64,000 bases of DNA from Chiua virens. Lineage: Eukaryota > Basidiomycota > Agaricomycetes > Boletales > Boletaceae. Shown one piece after another: positions 10,974 to 23,490 of this stretch (position 1 is its first letter; every line of letters starts with the position of its first letter). The stretch spans positions 186,001 to 250,000 of the forward strand of contig JAHNUO010000038.1 of the NCBI GenBank assembly GCA_019787685.1, in the 5' to 3' direction. The notes beneath the pieces were generated by a model, which saw only the letters and a program-made list of their open reading frames with translations, did no database searches and had not been told where the DNA came from. Made by a program: the position numbers and the translations under genes.

Positions 10974-13589
10974 ATGACCTCGCTGAACGAGATCCCTTTC
11001 GACTGCCCAACTCTCCCGTACCTCAACGTCGACTCATCTCTCATCGATACATCCTCCCCGTTAGAACAGGCGGAAAAATGGCTCCTCGCATTCGATGCCA
11101 GTATTTCGAGCCAGAACATGGACTCAGTCTTGTCTCTGTTCCACGAACATGGTTTTTGGAAAGATATGTTGACACTCACATGGGACTTTCGGACCATCCG
11201 CGGCCACCTTGCCATTCGCAAGTTATTGGACGCTCGTCTCGCTGCGACGGGCTTGTCGACGTTCCACCTCCTCGAGGATGCGTTGCGAGGACCCGTGGTC
11301 ATCGCACCATTTCCTGACCTTCTGTTCATACGATTCTGTTTCAACTTTGAAACTGCACATGGAAAGGCACCGCTATCGCTTTCTTGGTCCCCACCTCTGG
11401 CGGCGATTGGAAGGCATGGTCCTTGCTTACTTGCCTTGGTGGTCTCAAGGCACACCCAGAGAAGGTGAGTCATCACGAATAAAGGCATATCCAGATGATA
11501 TGACGTATCCCAGATTGGTGCTCTTCGGGCACGCCTCACAGATCATACTAACTGGCAGGATCGACGACAACGTGAGATAGACTTTGGGGACGGTGATCCC
11601 ACGGTCCTTATCATAGGCGCCGGTCACAGTGGGCTCAACCTGGCGGCGAGATTGACCCACCTTGGCATCCCTACGCTCGTTATCGACAGAAACCAAAGGG
11701 TCGGCGATAGTGTGAGGTCACGACAGCATATCCGTATACGCACGCTCATCTGACTTGCATTAGTGGAGGAATCGTTACAACGCCTTATGTCTCCATACCC
11801 CGATATGTAAGTTCAATGTCCAACGATGGGGTATATGTCATATAAGAGTCATGCATCCGTACAGGGCTTAATCCAATGCCATATCTAGAGTAAGTACATG
11901 CCATACGCCCTCCTAGTTGGTTGAATGCTCACCTCGCATTTCGTCAGTTTTCCTAAGACGTTCCCAATCTATTGCCCTGCCTCAAAGGTACCTTCAATCT
12001 ACCTACATATATACACTCTCATGTTCCATAGATCGCGGATTGGCTTGAATCATATGCCACGGCTCTTGATCTTAACGTTTGGCCGTCTTCCTCTATAAGT
12101 AGTACGAGCTTCAGCCAGGAAACAGAGATGTGGCAGGTTTCAATCAATCGAGGAGGGAAGGCAAGGTCGATGAGGGTCAAACATCTCGTGTTTGCGACTG
12201 GTTTGGGTGGTGGGATTCCAAATATTCCCGATATCACTGGAAAGGTGGGTTGTTCGTGCTTGCTCAGTTATGGTTGGCCTCGAAACCTTTATGATCAGGA
12301 ATCGTATCGTGGCATTGTCATACATTCTACCCAGTTTACTTCTGGGGCGGAATATCAAGGAAAGAAGGTAATTGTTGTTGGTACTGGAACTTCAGGTTCG
12401 TTGCACTGTTTCTAATTGGTTTCATATGTATGCTCAAATTTTCACAGCACATGATATAGCACATGAGATGCATCGCCATGGATGTAATGTTACAATGTAC
12501 GTGTGGCTAGATCACTCTGATGGTCTTTACCCCCAACATGCGTAGGATTCAGCGTTCCCCTACATATGTGATTTCCAGAGAAGCGCTCGAAGCAGCTCTT
12601 AAAGGTACGACGAAGCTTTCTGTTTTTATGCAGGCCGTCTCATTAGATCGTTTGTCTGTTCCTTGCGCACGTAACCCAGAAATGTATAACGAACAGATAC
12701 CGACGGAATTCTCAGACCTTCTTAGCGAAGCATTTCCACATCCAACCCAGAAACATCTGTGGAAGGGCCTTGATAGCGCATATTGCAAACGGGAAGGACA
12801 AGTATGTAACACCACTTCCGTTGATCTTCTCGAGGCTGATCCTGAAAATTAGGGAGCTCCTCGACAACTTAGGCGAAAGCCGGGTTCCGGACTTGGCTTG
12901 GCCCGGATGGTGGAGGTTTCTTACCATTAATATTGCAGAGGGGTGGGGGCTATACGTTGGTCAGTCATCGCGTCTCTTATGATTGGACACGCATAAAATA
13001 ATTTATTAGAAATCGGTACCAGCGCGGAAATAATCAACGGATCTATCAAGGTGAAAGGTAGCCCTCAGGTTTCTGTCCGCAGATTTACGGAGGAAGGTCT
13101 CGAACTCGAGGATGGTACGGTATTGGATGGGGATGTTGTTGTTTTTGCGACAGGGTGAGTTACATCTTCCGGAATATCACATCTACTTTCTCATCTTGGT
13201 TCTGCGATACATTGTGGTTGACGAACATGGCAATCAAGCTTTGGAGATGTTCGTACCTCTATAAGCGAAGTCTGTGGGGCCGATGTTGCAGCAAAGGTAG
13301 GGATAGTGTGGGACTTGGATGCGGAAGGGGAGCTAAATGGAGTATGGAGGAAGACCGGGTATCCGAGGCTGTGGATCGCGAAGTGTAAATTCCTCTCCAA
13401 ATGCATGGTGATTGTTGATTGATTCTCTGCATAGCTGACTTTGCCCGTTCCCGCTTTCACTCGTTGCATCTTGCACTTCGTATGTGTATATTTCTTGGTG
13501 TGCTCAGCGCTACAGGACTGATATGGGTTACAGATATCAAGGCCATCGAAGAAGGCATCGTTCGGGAAGGCGACGTTTACACGGCGTAA
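10974..13589 (+). pseudogene. NTF2-like/flavin-dependent monooxygenase, tandem copy 2 (nearly intact)
   Basis: The ATG starts MTSLNEIPFDCPTLPYLNVD. An NTF2-like domain follows (SLFHEHGFWKDMLTLTWDFR; TGLSTFHLLEDALRGPVVIA), then the FAD motif VLIIGAGHSGLNLAARLTHL with intact GxGxxG. The FMO segment FATGLGGGIPNIPDITGKVG and an NADPH loop VVGTGTSAHDIAHEM (across an intron) come next, then NPEMYNEQIPTEFSDLLSEA and a C-terminus VREGDVYTA with stop 13587-13589. It would oxidise a soft nucleophile (N or S) or insert oxygen with FAD and NADPH; the substrate is unknown. One frame break is seen at 11361, where GG replaces the GGG of copies 1 and 3 ahead of KGTAV. That is a homopolymer change, so the gene may be functional if it is a consensus error. 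Labelled pseudogene only for that reason. Confidence 0.6.
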
Positions 13590-14074
13590 AAGTTAGGTGA
13601 TTATATATGGGTGCAAATCCGGAACCTGAGGGAGACAAGCAATGATTATATGCGATCCCACAATGTATGTATGTGTGTATGTAAATAAGAGATTGACAGT
13701 GTAAGAATTATAGTTGACTCCCTCATAGCCCATGCATTTTCCTGGTCGCGCGAGTTGGTTCGCAGTAAATTTTGAGCAAACTCCATAGGGAGTCGTGGGA
13801 AAATGTAATTATTGTGTTCTTATCCCAGCAAGCCTCTAGTACTGGGCCGTCGCCTACACTCCCTGCGACCTTGTTTTGCAAGCAAAGAAGGACCGGAAAA
13901 CACACTGATACCTCTCAAATTGGCAGGGGATCACCAACGCTCTCAGAAAGTGCAACTTGAAGAGTTGTCATCTATTATGTGAATCCATCTTACAGTAGTA
14001 CCGACGCTTCTATTATTACCTACTGCCAACAAGTGTAGATTACTAAACCTCCTTCAACCCACTAGCAGACACTG

Positions 14075-16688
14075 ATGCCCTCGCCAAATGTGCCTCCCTT
14101 CGATTTCCCAACCCTGCAGCACCTCGATGTCGACGCGTTTTCTATCGATGTGCAATTTTCACTAGAACAAGCCAACAAATGGCTTTCCGCATTTGAAACC
14201 AACATTTCGAATCAGGACCTTGGCTCGGTCATATCTCTGTTCCATGAACATGGATTTTGGAAAGACATATTAACCCTCACCTGGGACTTTCGGACCATCC
14301 GCGGCCATTCAGCCATCCAGAATTTGTTGGAGACTCGTCTCGCAGCAACGGGTTTGTCTGCGTTCCATCTCTTCGATGACGCGATACGCGGCCCAGTGAT
14401 CGTCAAGCCGCTCCCTGACCTCGTTTTCATTCGATTTTGTTTCGACTTTGAAACGACACATGGGAAAGGCACCGCAGTCGTGTTCTTGATCCCCACATCA
14501 AGCGGTGATTGGAAAGCATGGTCCCTGCTCACTTGCCTTGGTGCGCTCAAAGATCACCCAGAGAAAGTCAGTCAGTCAGAATGCAGTCCAGTCCTGATAG
14601 TGATATTTGTCAGGCGGGTGCTCTTCGGGAACGTCTCACAGCCCATGATAACTGGCAGGATCGACACCAACGCGAGTTGAACTTCGAGGATGGCGATCCT
14701 GCGGTGCTCGTCATAGGCGCCGGCCACGGCGGACTCGAGACGGCAGCGAGGTTGACCTATCTTGGCGTCTCCACCCTTGTCATCGACAAAAACCAAAGGA
14801 TTGGTGATAATGTAAGAATCACTGGTTCCATATCCAGGTGCTAAGCTGACTCGCAATAGTGGAGGAAGCACTACGACACTCTATGCCTCCACAACTCTAT
14901 CTGTGAGTCGATGTATGCGTCGTCTGAAACTCGTATATCGACTTACTGGAACAGGGTTTAATCAGATGCCATACTTACAGTGAGTCTTGACGTAGTACAT
15001 CCTTACTACATACATACATGACCGAACGTCCATCTTGCAATTCGTTAGTTTCCCAAAGACGTTCCCGGTCTTTTGCCCGTCCCCAAAGGTACTCTCAAAT
15101 TCCTTTTATATATACATACTCGCTCATCGTCCACAGCTCGCTGATTGGCTCGAATCGTATGCAACGGCTCTTGACCTCAACGTTTGGATGTCTTGCTCGA
15201 TAACCTATGCAAACTTCAACCAGGAGACGATGACGTGGCAGGTTTCAATCAATAGAGGCGGAAAGGAAAGGACGATGGCAGTCAAGCATCTTGTATTTGC
15301 GACTGGTTGGGGTGGTGGGTTTTCAAACATACCTGATATTCCAGGAAAGGTCGGTCATCATAGTTCGACCAGTTTCATGGCTGGGTCAACTTTTCATCTT
15401 AAGGACTCGTACCGTGGTATTGTTCTGCATTCTACGCAGTTTACTTCTACGGCAGAGTATCAAGGGAAAAGGTGATCATTGTTGGTGCTGGTACATCAGG
15501 TCCGAGTGCACGAGTCCTGATTGATTTCGGATGGATATTGATGTTTGCACAGCGCATGACATAGCGCACGATCTGTATCACGAGGGATGTGATGTTACAA
15601 TGTATGCGTGTCTAGTCCCCCTTGGCGAGCTTTCCTACTAACTTGCATAGGATTCAGCGCTCACCCACATTTGTCATTTCCAGAGATGCGCTCGATAATT
15701 CTCTCGCAGGTACGCTGACTTCTCCCATCATGATGTATATGATTCGATCGGATCACTCGTCTTATTCTTGTGTGCCTCAGAGAGATATAACGAAGACTTT
15801 CCAATTGAATTTGCGGACATTCTCGGTGTGGCGTTCCCTTTCCCTACCCAACATTCCATCTGGGTAGCTTCAACAGCACATACAGCGAACGGGATGGACA
15901 AGTATGTGACCTCATTTTTAGCGTGTCTTTCACATGAATTCTCTTGACGAATAGGGATATCCTTGATGGATTGGCAAGAGTCGGATTTCGGACCTGGCTC
16001 GGCCCGGATGGAGGAGGCTTGTCGGCATTGATATTCGAAAGGGGCGGGGGATTATACATTGGTGAGAAATACTGATACGCGTCTGTTGTGAGACAGATAT
16101 TGATCGATAATTGATTAGACACCGGCACCAGCGGGGAGATAATCAACGGGGCTATCAAGGTGAAAGGCAGTCCTTCTGTCCGGAGATTTACGAAAGAAGG
16201 CGTCGAACTCGAGGATGGTACCATACTAGAGGGAGACATCGTTATTTTTGCAACAGGGTGAGCGGCCCCCTTGCTTACTGGGCTAACTGGCCTTCTTATT
16301 TTGGCTCGACGAACGCGGATTCATATGGCGGTGAAGCTTCGGACAGGTGCGCACCTCTATAAGTGAAGTCTGTGGACCGGATGTTGCGGAAAAGGTCGGG
16401 AAAATATGGGGTTTGGATGCAGAAGGGGAATTAGCAAGGCATATGGAGACGAACTGGACATCCGAGGCTGTGGATCGCCATGGGTGAGCAATTGCCCAAA
16501 TTCACGTGCTGCCTTGATTGTTGAATCCACGCATAGCCAACTTTGCTCGTTCCCGTTTCCACTCGCTGCATCTCGCGCTTCGTATGTTCATCTCTGTGGC
16601 TATACCGGGTACAAGACTGAGACAGGTCACAGACATTAAAGCTATCGAAGAAGGCATTGTTCAGGATGGTGACATTTACACTGCTTGA
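14075..16688 (+). CDS. NTF2-like/flavin-dependent monooxygenase, tandem copy 3 (best preserved)
   Basis: The start MPSPNVPPFDFPTLQHLDVD opens a long NTF2-like exon (to about 14566). After an intron come HDNWQDRHQRELNFEDGDP and the FAD site VLVIGAGHGGLETAARLTYL. A further exon has NWRKHYDTLCLHN, then FPKTFPVFCPSPK, LADWLESYATALDLNVWMSC and the FMO segment FATGWGGGFSNIPDIPGK. The NADPH loop IIVGAGT/SAHDIAHDLYHEG and a C-terminal half (RTWLGPDGGGLSALIFERGG; FTKEGVELEDGTILEGDIVI; IEEGIVQDGDIYTA) end at TGA 16686-16688. Both dinucleotide-binding motifs are intact. One break, an A-run of four instead of five at 15467-15470, shifts GKKVIIVG; I treat it as a likely consensus error. This FAD/NADPH enzyme class is soluble; no signal peptide is seen. 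The substrate cannot be read from sequence. Confidence 0.8.
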
Positions 16689-17149
16689 TCAGTGCTTTGC
16701 GCATGTACAACAGTTTTCTGGGATCCTTTGGAACAAGATCTGTATAGAGAATATAACTAACGCTTTTCTATCGATGCCGATATCAAGTAGGTGGATCGAC
16801 ACTGCAGATTCGGAATCTCTGATATGGCTGTGCGAGTGCGATTGTCACATCAATCAGATGGAGGATGCGAGGACTGTACTATGTGACCAGGGGACATTGC
16901 GTGACCACTCGTCCTGAATGATAGACGTGCAGGAAGAAATTGAGAGCAAGTGATAATTTGTATATTGCTTCGGTGAGTCTGTTGTCCCAGTATCTGCTCA
17001 GGTAGTGGAAAAACCTTTCTTCGAATCCAGGGTTCTACACATTGGTATGGACTCAGCCCCAGTGTGCCTTGCAACGCTCTGCAGAACCGAGCAAGACTAG
17101 GACAGGCCTGCAAAGCCATATAAGGTCTTGATTTAGGCACTTGTGCTGA

Positions 17150-17900
17150 TGACGCTTCGGAATGAGGACCTTCCGATCGAATAATGAATTGGCGGACACT
17201 GCCCTTCCGTCCAACCCAACAATCCTTGTGGGAGGCATTGGACGCTGCATACAACGAAGTATGTTCAACACGGCAAGTGAATACTTCGAAAAATAGGAAG
17301 ATCCTTGACGGCTTGTCCCGCCGGATCATGATGGAGGAGGTTTCAAGTTACCATTAGTTCTAGCCCAGAGAGACGGCGGACTCTACGTTTGTTACTTAGG
17401 CTGGTCCGAGGGGGCCTACGGCTGTGTCGTCCACGTTCCTTGTTTAGGACGGACGTTCATTCGGACCGATCCAGTCGGCAGGACTCCGAAGGAAGGTGAT
17501 GGAGTGTCCTCGGAATCTTGACGGGGATATTATTTTTGCGACACGGTGAGCTTCTTCTCTTGGCGCAGAAAACTACCGTGAGTGACAAATGCGGCTTCTC
17601 CAATGCGACAAGAGCGTAAGGCATATGCATACCTCTAATATATAGCACAGGTCTACTGACCCGATGTCGCGGAAAGGAAAATATATCTGAATGCAGAAGG
17701 GGGACTGCAAGGTAAGAACTGGACCTCCGAGGCTGTGGATTACAGTGGGTAAGCATTGGTCCAGATACCATCTGGATCGAGGCCCTGAGAGTGCAATCTG
17801 GATATAACCAGCTTCGTACGTTCGATTCCGCTGCGCGCCGCTAGAGATTAAAGTGATCGAAAAAGGGATAGTACAGGATGGTGACATTTACACTGTATGA
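17150..17900 (+). pseudogene. Flavin monooxygenase tandem copy 4, 3' remnant
   Basis: Only the C-terminal half survives. NEDLPIE followed by stops aligns with the NEDFPIEFADI part of copy 3. Then come RKILDGL, GPDGGGFKLPLVLAQRDGGL, a shrunken DGDIIFAT region, and IEKGIVQDGDIYTV with TGA at 17898-17900. Stops and deletions occur in every segment, and no N-terminal NTF2 or FAD part is found between 16689 and 17150. It is the most degraded member of the array. Confidence 0.65.
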
Positions 17901-18289
17901 CTTTATGAAACGATTGAATCTGTGCCTCGAATGGTCTCCTGGTGAGGGACGATCATAAACAGTGCGGACTGCCTCAACGTTATTTATCCAGTGTGTGAAA
18001 CCTGCCCCACACTAGCTCCAGTCGAATGATGGCAACGGCAACGCCAAGCAAATCCACTTGAGACAATTTTATTCCTTCCCAGAGAGGGGATACAATATAT
18101 ACTAACAAGCTTGGGGTAGGAGAATTTCCAAGTTGCTCGCGTGCTGCCAGATTGCACCATCCTGACATGAAATGCCGAATTTCGAGGAAGTGGCTAACTC
18201 GTGTTCGATCATGTGGGGCTGTTGGTGTGATACGAAGCAAGGATGTTCGTGGGACTCGTTTCCAGCCTCAACTGAGTGATGCGCTGCAT

Positions 18290-18726
18290 CGAAGCTCTAC
18301 GGACTACAGCACCTTGAAACTGTGGTTCGAGATAAGGGGAAAGTTGCTTCTGATATTACGGAGGCAGGTAAAACACCGTGATCAGTGAGCACGACATGCG
18401 CGGACCCAAAAGTTAATCGAGGATGCGATAAGGACCAACTCTGACAGCTCGACGTGTGATTGTGTCAGATTGGATATCGGCTAAAAAGTCGGCCGAGGAC
18501 AAGAAGGACCGCCGCAGACGCCATGAAAAAGCAGTGTGGAACGCGAGTTAGAAGGATGGACTGCTGCGAAAACAGTTATCGACGCTGCAGATTATGTCGG
18601 GACCGTTTGACACTGTCGAGGAGTGTGGAGAAAACCCAAAAAGGTTTGGTTTGGGGTTGGTTGTACGACATCTACGTGACGTTTGCTAAGCGGGAGATTC
18701 AGTGGCTCGAGAAGACCTGGGGTTGA
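18290..18726 (+). pseudogene. Degenerate coding remnant, family unknown
   Basis: One stretch reads ETVVRDKGKVASDITEA, followed by a splice-like GTAAAA...CTGACAG and then RRVIVSDWISAKKSAEDKKD and RRRRHEKAV. Further on, pieces such as EGWTAAKTVIDAADYVGTV and FAKREIQWLEKTWG (stop 18724-18726) lie in different frames. The charged, helical composition suggests a coiled or helical C-terminal region of a once larger protein. I do not recognise the family. Frame changes between segments suggest decay. Confidence 0.35.
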
Positions 18727-19027
18727 TAAGTGATAAAACGATGAACTCGACAAAATTTCACGATTCAGACTGGGTGTAGATAATGTCTTTATCTACATGT
18801 CTGACACGACGACTCGAAGGAGAGGAATATCGTGTTAATTTTAATTTTCAAAATGAATGTTGACAAGTGCCACAGTTCCAAATAAGGAGATGTTTCGGAG
18901 TTAACCGATGAAAATAAGTACTGCGGGTGCGTGCCCGCCTCCCCTTGGTCTCGCTGTGTCTGTGCTGGGTCATCTCCGTCACTACACCCCTTTTAACGGT
19001 TCCTCCTCAACTCGGTTACTTCCAACC

Positions 19028-19685
19028 ATGTCTGTCCTCATCCCCGCAAAGTTCCCCAGCATTTCCTCCATCTTCATGGCGGCTGCTGCCTCCATTTTGC
19101 TTTTGTTCGTTGCACGCATACTCTTCTCTCTTATGCGTCTATGGTCGTGTCCAATCCTCCGTCCAGAAGCACAAGAGAAAGAAAGCTCCTTACGCTTTCT
19201 ATTTTTTACCACTAAACCCTGGGGTTCTTCTCTGCAGTGGAATACGCTCCCGGTCTCTATTCCATTCTCGCTCACCATCCCGGAAAAGCATTCCCCAGAG
19301 GTTGGCAATGGTGCCGGTGTGAGCCTCTCTCAAAAGCGCTCACAAATACTCCCCGTCGTCAACTGGCGACCACGGACAGCACCTCAGTTTCAGCCTCCTC
19401 GTGAGTATTTCTCAAGTTCCTGCAACGTTCCCCCATCTGAACACACTATGCCTCAGCACCTGCATTGTACGAGAACCCTGTGCCACTATCCATGGCAAAG
19501 ATGATTATGTCGCGGCATGTAAGCGTCCTTGTCCTTTGTCTCTGGCGATGCAGTGCCTCACCTGTGCACCACAGACATTCCGGCGGCCTAATCCTAATCG
19601 GCCACGGAGATCATCAACCGCATCCCCCTCGCGACCAACGTCTCCACCGCAGACGCCTTCTCGCCTATACCACTCCATAGCATAG
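19028..19685 (+). CDS. Small membrane-anchored protein of unknown function
   Basis: Three exons join in frame (19028-19400, 19457-19518, 19575-19685; two introns of 56 bases) to give 181 residues. The N-terminus MSVLIPAKFPSISSIF is followed by a hydrophobic segment MAAAASILLLFVARILFSLM, a signal anchor or single membrane helix. The C-terminal exons read ALYENPVPLSMAKMIMSRH and TFRRPNPNRPRRSSTASPSR, a basic, proline/serine-rich tail ending LYHSIA. I associate the MAKMIMSRHTFRRP motif with small basidiomycete membrane proteins of unknown role, but from memory only. The start at 19028 was preferred over 18908 because it places the hydrophobic segment near the N-terminus. Confidence 0.6.
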
Positions 19686-20687
19686 CCCTCTCGTCATTAA
19701 TCAAACGCGACAAAATCAACACTTCCTCGGGCAGTGTGGACACTACTGAAGCCCGACCTAACTTATTTTATACGGACTTGCACGCACGCGCTCTCGCCTA
19801 GCCACATCAGGCATCTGCACTTGCTCTAATCACACATGATCTAGTCGAGTGCCCGAGTTCTCCACGACCTACAACGAACATGATGATATCCATGGGAACA
19901 CTTCGCCTTTTCTACGATCTCGTTTTTGTTTCCTTCGTGAGGTCAGTGGCCGGGGTAGCCACTGACACTTTTGAAGCTCTTGGGAAAGATGGGTCATTTT
20001 TCCTTGGACGATGGAACTGGCACACGGATAATTTTCCTTCATGTACCGAACTCTCTTCTCTCCTTTTCAGGCACCCATCTTTTTGATTATTCGTTTTCTA
20101 TTTTGTTATGCAACATAGCGTCGAGTCGTACGGATCGTTTTAGTTTTTTCTTTGCCAATTACGCAGTAGGTTAGGCTACAGTTTGTCTACGGGTAATGAC
20201 AGGCATTTCGAAATGCAAGTCGTGTGGAGTAAACAAATACTTTGATCTGCTCTTCGGGTTTCACTGCTACCGTGAGTATCCTTGGGATCTGGGATAGGCT
20301 GATGTTACATGATGCCACGTATATTCTGAATCCTCGGGCTATACTTGGCTACCAACTAGGGATCATGAGTCGCCCGTGGGACGTGTCCTCACATTCACCA
20401 CATGTTCGAAGCTGCGGATTCTACAATAGGTGACTGGGAAGGGAATTGGGGTTAGGATTGACTTTTGAAACGCCACCGAAACAGTGGAGCTGTAACTTTT
20501 GCACAATAGCGCTCGGACCTCGGCATCGTTTCAAGGGAGCCTCCCAAATGAGTATGGAGAGCGTGTGGAGCTGCATGCTGGCATGTGATCGCCCGCGCGG
20601 ACTTGGCCATAGTGACCTGACACACGAGGGGATCGCACAGGGCCACAATATATACGAAGGACTGTCCCACACGGATCACGCCCATGT
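19686..20687. other. Intergenic stretch, no supported gene
   Basis: Short AT-rich frames only, such as one at 19880 with no splice-compatible continuation. Probably 3' flanks of the two converging genes on either side. Confidence 0.45.
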
Positions 20688-22252
20688 CTACACCGTGAGC
20701 TCGGTTCGCACCGAATCTGCATCCGATTCCGCAGCGGGGGTCTGCTGCCACACGAGCGACGGTACCAGGTTGAACTCCCGCGTATCGGTGGAACTGCCTC
20801 TCCGGGCAAAGGTGCGTGCGTTGAGACTGGCGAGTAGCGTGTTACAGTATACGGTACAAAGCGGGTAGTAGAGGGCTGTGAAGATGAGGTCGGTCGGGTA
20901 TATGACGAGCTGTTAGGGTGGATAGGAAGATGTGAGACGAGTCGCTGTGAGTAGACACGTTGTCCGGGACGCACCAGGATAACAGAGAGAAATGCGAATA
21001 GGGCGGATGAGAGGCCCGTGTTCACCGATATGAAAATCAATCGGAGAAGCATTCGATCCGTGCTGGAAGATGAGCACGTTTGAATAATAGTGGCACGGCG
21101 CGACAAAGGGATGGAAATGGACACACTCTTCGAACCCTGTTCGACCCATGGCGAGAAGCGAACATAACGAGATCGTAATGATGATGTCGACCGCTGTCGC
21201 AGTACCATTGAGTGCGTTAGCCAATTTCTGAACGGCCCCATCAGAATAGTATCAAATCGTGAAGAATGTGCATCGTACGGTCAGTAAGGGTCCGGAAACA
21301 GCGGAAACGCTTGTTTGGAATACCATCGCAATCACCGTGTAAGCTGTGTCATCGAATGTAAGCTGGTATGCCTCGTTTCTGCCGTACACCACTCACATAC
21401 ACCCAAGACTAGGATCGCGTTCGTTTCAGTATGGGATATACGAGCCTTAAGGGACGTCCTCACCTAGCTGTGCAATCACAAAAGGCATCAGAATAGCCGG
21501 AAAGAGCCATCTGAAACGGCTTTTTGTCACTAAACCGAATGAATGAATACAGGCTATCACTCAAGACGCGTATCGAACGCACGGAACCAAATCCGATATA
21601 TGAAAAATGATTGGACGGTGGATGAAACAGCCGACTGTTCCACGCAAACATGAGGCTTCGATCTGGAACACCAAGGTGGGACTCACGGTGACTGCAATGG
21701 AAATTAACAGGGGACTACGCCGGCTATGTATTAGCGTCTTTCTGCAGAAGAGAACCTCCCTGCTTACGCATGGGTGTATGCAAGGAAATTGTCGTCCCCA
21801 AAGTGTACAACGAAGTATTGCCACACTAATGGGACAGCATTAGTAAGTTGTACAGCTTGCTTATCATAAATCTCACCGCCTGTAGATATAAGGATTGTAT
21901 GAATCGTGTCTAGAACGAACACCCAAGCCACCTAGGGACGTGAGATGGGTATCCTGTGCAGGAAATATGTAACTTACCAACAGTTTTAGTATTATGGTGT
22001 CCTTCGTATAACTGATCTCGGTGACTCAGTACATAGAGAAATGAGACACTTCATGTTTGAACTGACCGTTCATAGTAAAGAAACCTACATAAGCGGAAAC
22101 AATTAAGAATGATAATGTAGAAGCACATGGACGACATACGTTTGTAATATGCTGACGCCATATAACACCAGCGAAACAAAAACGGCCGCGAGAGTGGATC
22201 CCCAACTGTCGCTGAGATTGATCGCTGACGATGCGTCTCCACTGGTGGTCAT
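20688..22252 (-). CDS. DUF6534-type multi-pass membrane protein, copy A
   Basis: An intron-rich minus-strand gene whose exons read as a seven-helix membrane protein of the Agaricomycete DUF6534 type. From the ATG at 22252: SWGSTLAAVFVSLVLYGVSI, FLYYER, VAWVFVLDTIHTILIST, YFVVHFGDDNFLAYTH, LLISIAVTV, RFRWLFPAILMPFVIAQLG, ALNGTATAVDIIITISLCSL with the LLAMGRTGFEE motif, RMLLRLIFISVNTGLSSALF, then PTDLIFTALYYPLCTVYCNT, LLASLNARTFARRG and a polar tail ending DADSVRTELTV, stop 20690-20688. The RTGFE...NTGL...YCNTLLASLNAR order is the DUF6534 signature. Function is unknown; such proteins resemble receptors by topology only. I found no clear frame break, though some exon edges are approximate. Confidence 0.75.
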
Positions 22253-23490
22253 GCTGGTGGGCAAGAGTCAAACCTAGGCGGAGGGAGGATCAGCTGCTCC
22301 AGTGGTCCTAAACCATGTCAATTTGTACTTCTTGAATTGGGATTTCGACGGTAATCACGGATATGACCCACGGATCGATGCGCCTTGCGTCTTGCTGCGC
22401 TCCACTTTGGAGAAGACATGCACCATCTAAAACGAGTTAGCAGAGCCAATCATGGTACTGTTTTCTATGAGAATATGACCCGATATGTCCATAGCTACTC
22501 TCCAAGGTCGGGTAATTTGACAACGTTGACATCGTGAGTGCCCGAAATAAACCGACGAACACCTGCAAAAACCGATGAGTGCGCATATTCCAGGCACGTT
22601 GCGTCCGCCGGTTACCTAACTAATTCCGGAACTCCTTACTATCATCCAGGATTGACTCTGTTGGTGACGAATACGTGTGTAAGCCTTGGCTGACCTTCAT
22701 ACTATGAACGTGATCGGTACTAGTACAACCATCCAAGTCTAGTAGCAGGACGGGTTGGTCAAGTAGCCGTTTCGGAAGAGTAGACTCACCGACAGCGACA
22801 GGACTGCGTCAGCCTTAGTAGTCCCGAGTGCTTCTTCAACTGCTCCGATCTCACTTCCATGAGCGCAGGCGTGACTTTATTGGCCGATGAACTGAGGGGA
22901 ATGCAATGTTGACGTCTATCCGCCCGATTCCGCCGGGATTCAAGTTTATAAGCGCTTGCTAGCGAAACGAGCGAATTTCAAGTTTTATCGCGATCCTAGA
23001 CGACGTTAACACTGAACATGTTTGGCCCAGGAACGGAACTGCAACCCAACAACTTGAAAGTCGAATTCAAGACCTAGGTTTCGATTTAAATTCCAGTTTG
23101 TACCAGAGGCAAGACGATTCAGGGTGTAAGGATTCAACGATGCACTGAGAAATGCGACTCGGACTCGGAATTACACGGAACCATTACTTGGTAAATTCGA
23201 TTCGCGTGAATCATGATGTTACATAGTACTAATTAGTCGCTGCCTTCGAGTTGTTTATGTACCCCATGTCCGCTAAGCATACGTCGAAACGTAAACCAAA
23301 CCACTAAAGAAAAGTATGTACGAAACATGTGGTCCATCGATTTCAGAGGGTGGGTGAAAGGGTGGCTTCGCGACCAAGAGTTTCAGTGCTCGAGAAGCAG
23401 CTCCCAGTTGGACCGAGCCTAAGAATGACGACCCCAGCCCCCACTTGAAAACGCATGCAGAAAATGGGTACAGCAACTGTCGCGCTACCC
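22253..23490. other. Intergenic stretch, no supported gene
   Basis: No open frame with a recognisable motif or a splice-consistent chain on either strand. It separates the DUF6534 copy A promoter from the 3' end of the single-pass membrane protein gene. Confidence 0.45.

Noticed and set aside
8290..17900. Biosynthetic gene cluster around the monooxygenase array
   Set aside because: No polyketide synthase, NRPS, terpene synthase, transporter or pathway regulator is adjacent; only repeated monooxygenases are seen.
20531..21241. 236-codon minus-strand frame
   Set aside because: Mixes frames of the DUF6534 exons; the real exons lie in other frames and give membrane helices with family motifs.
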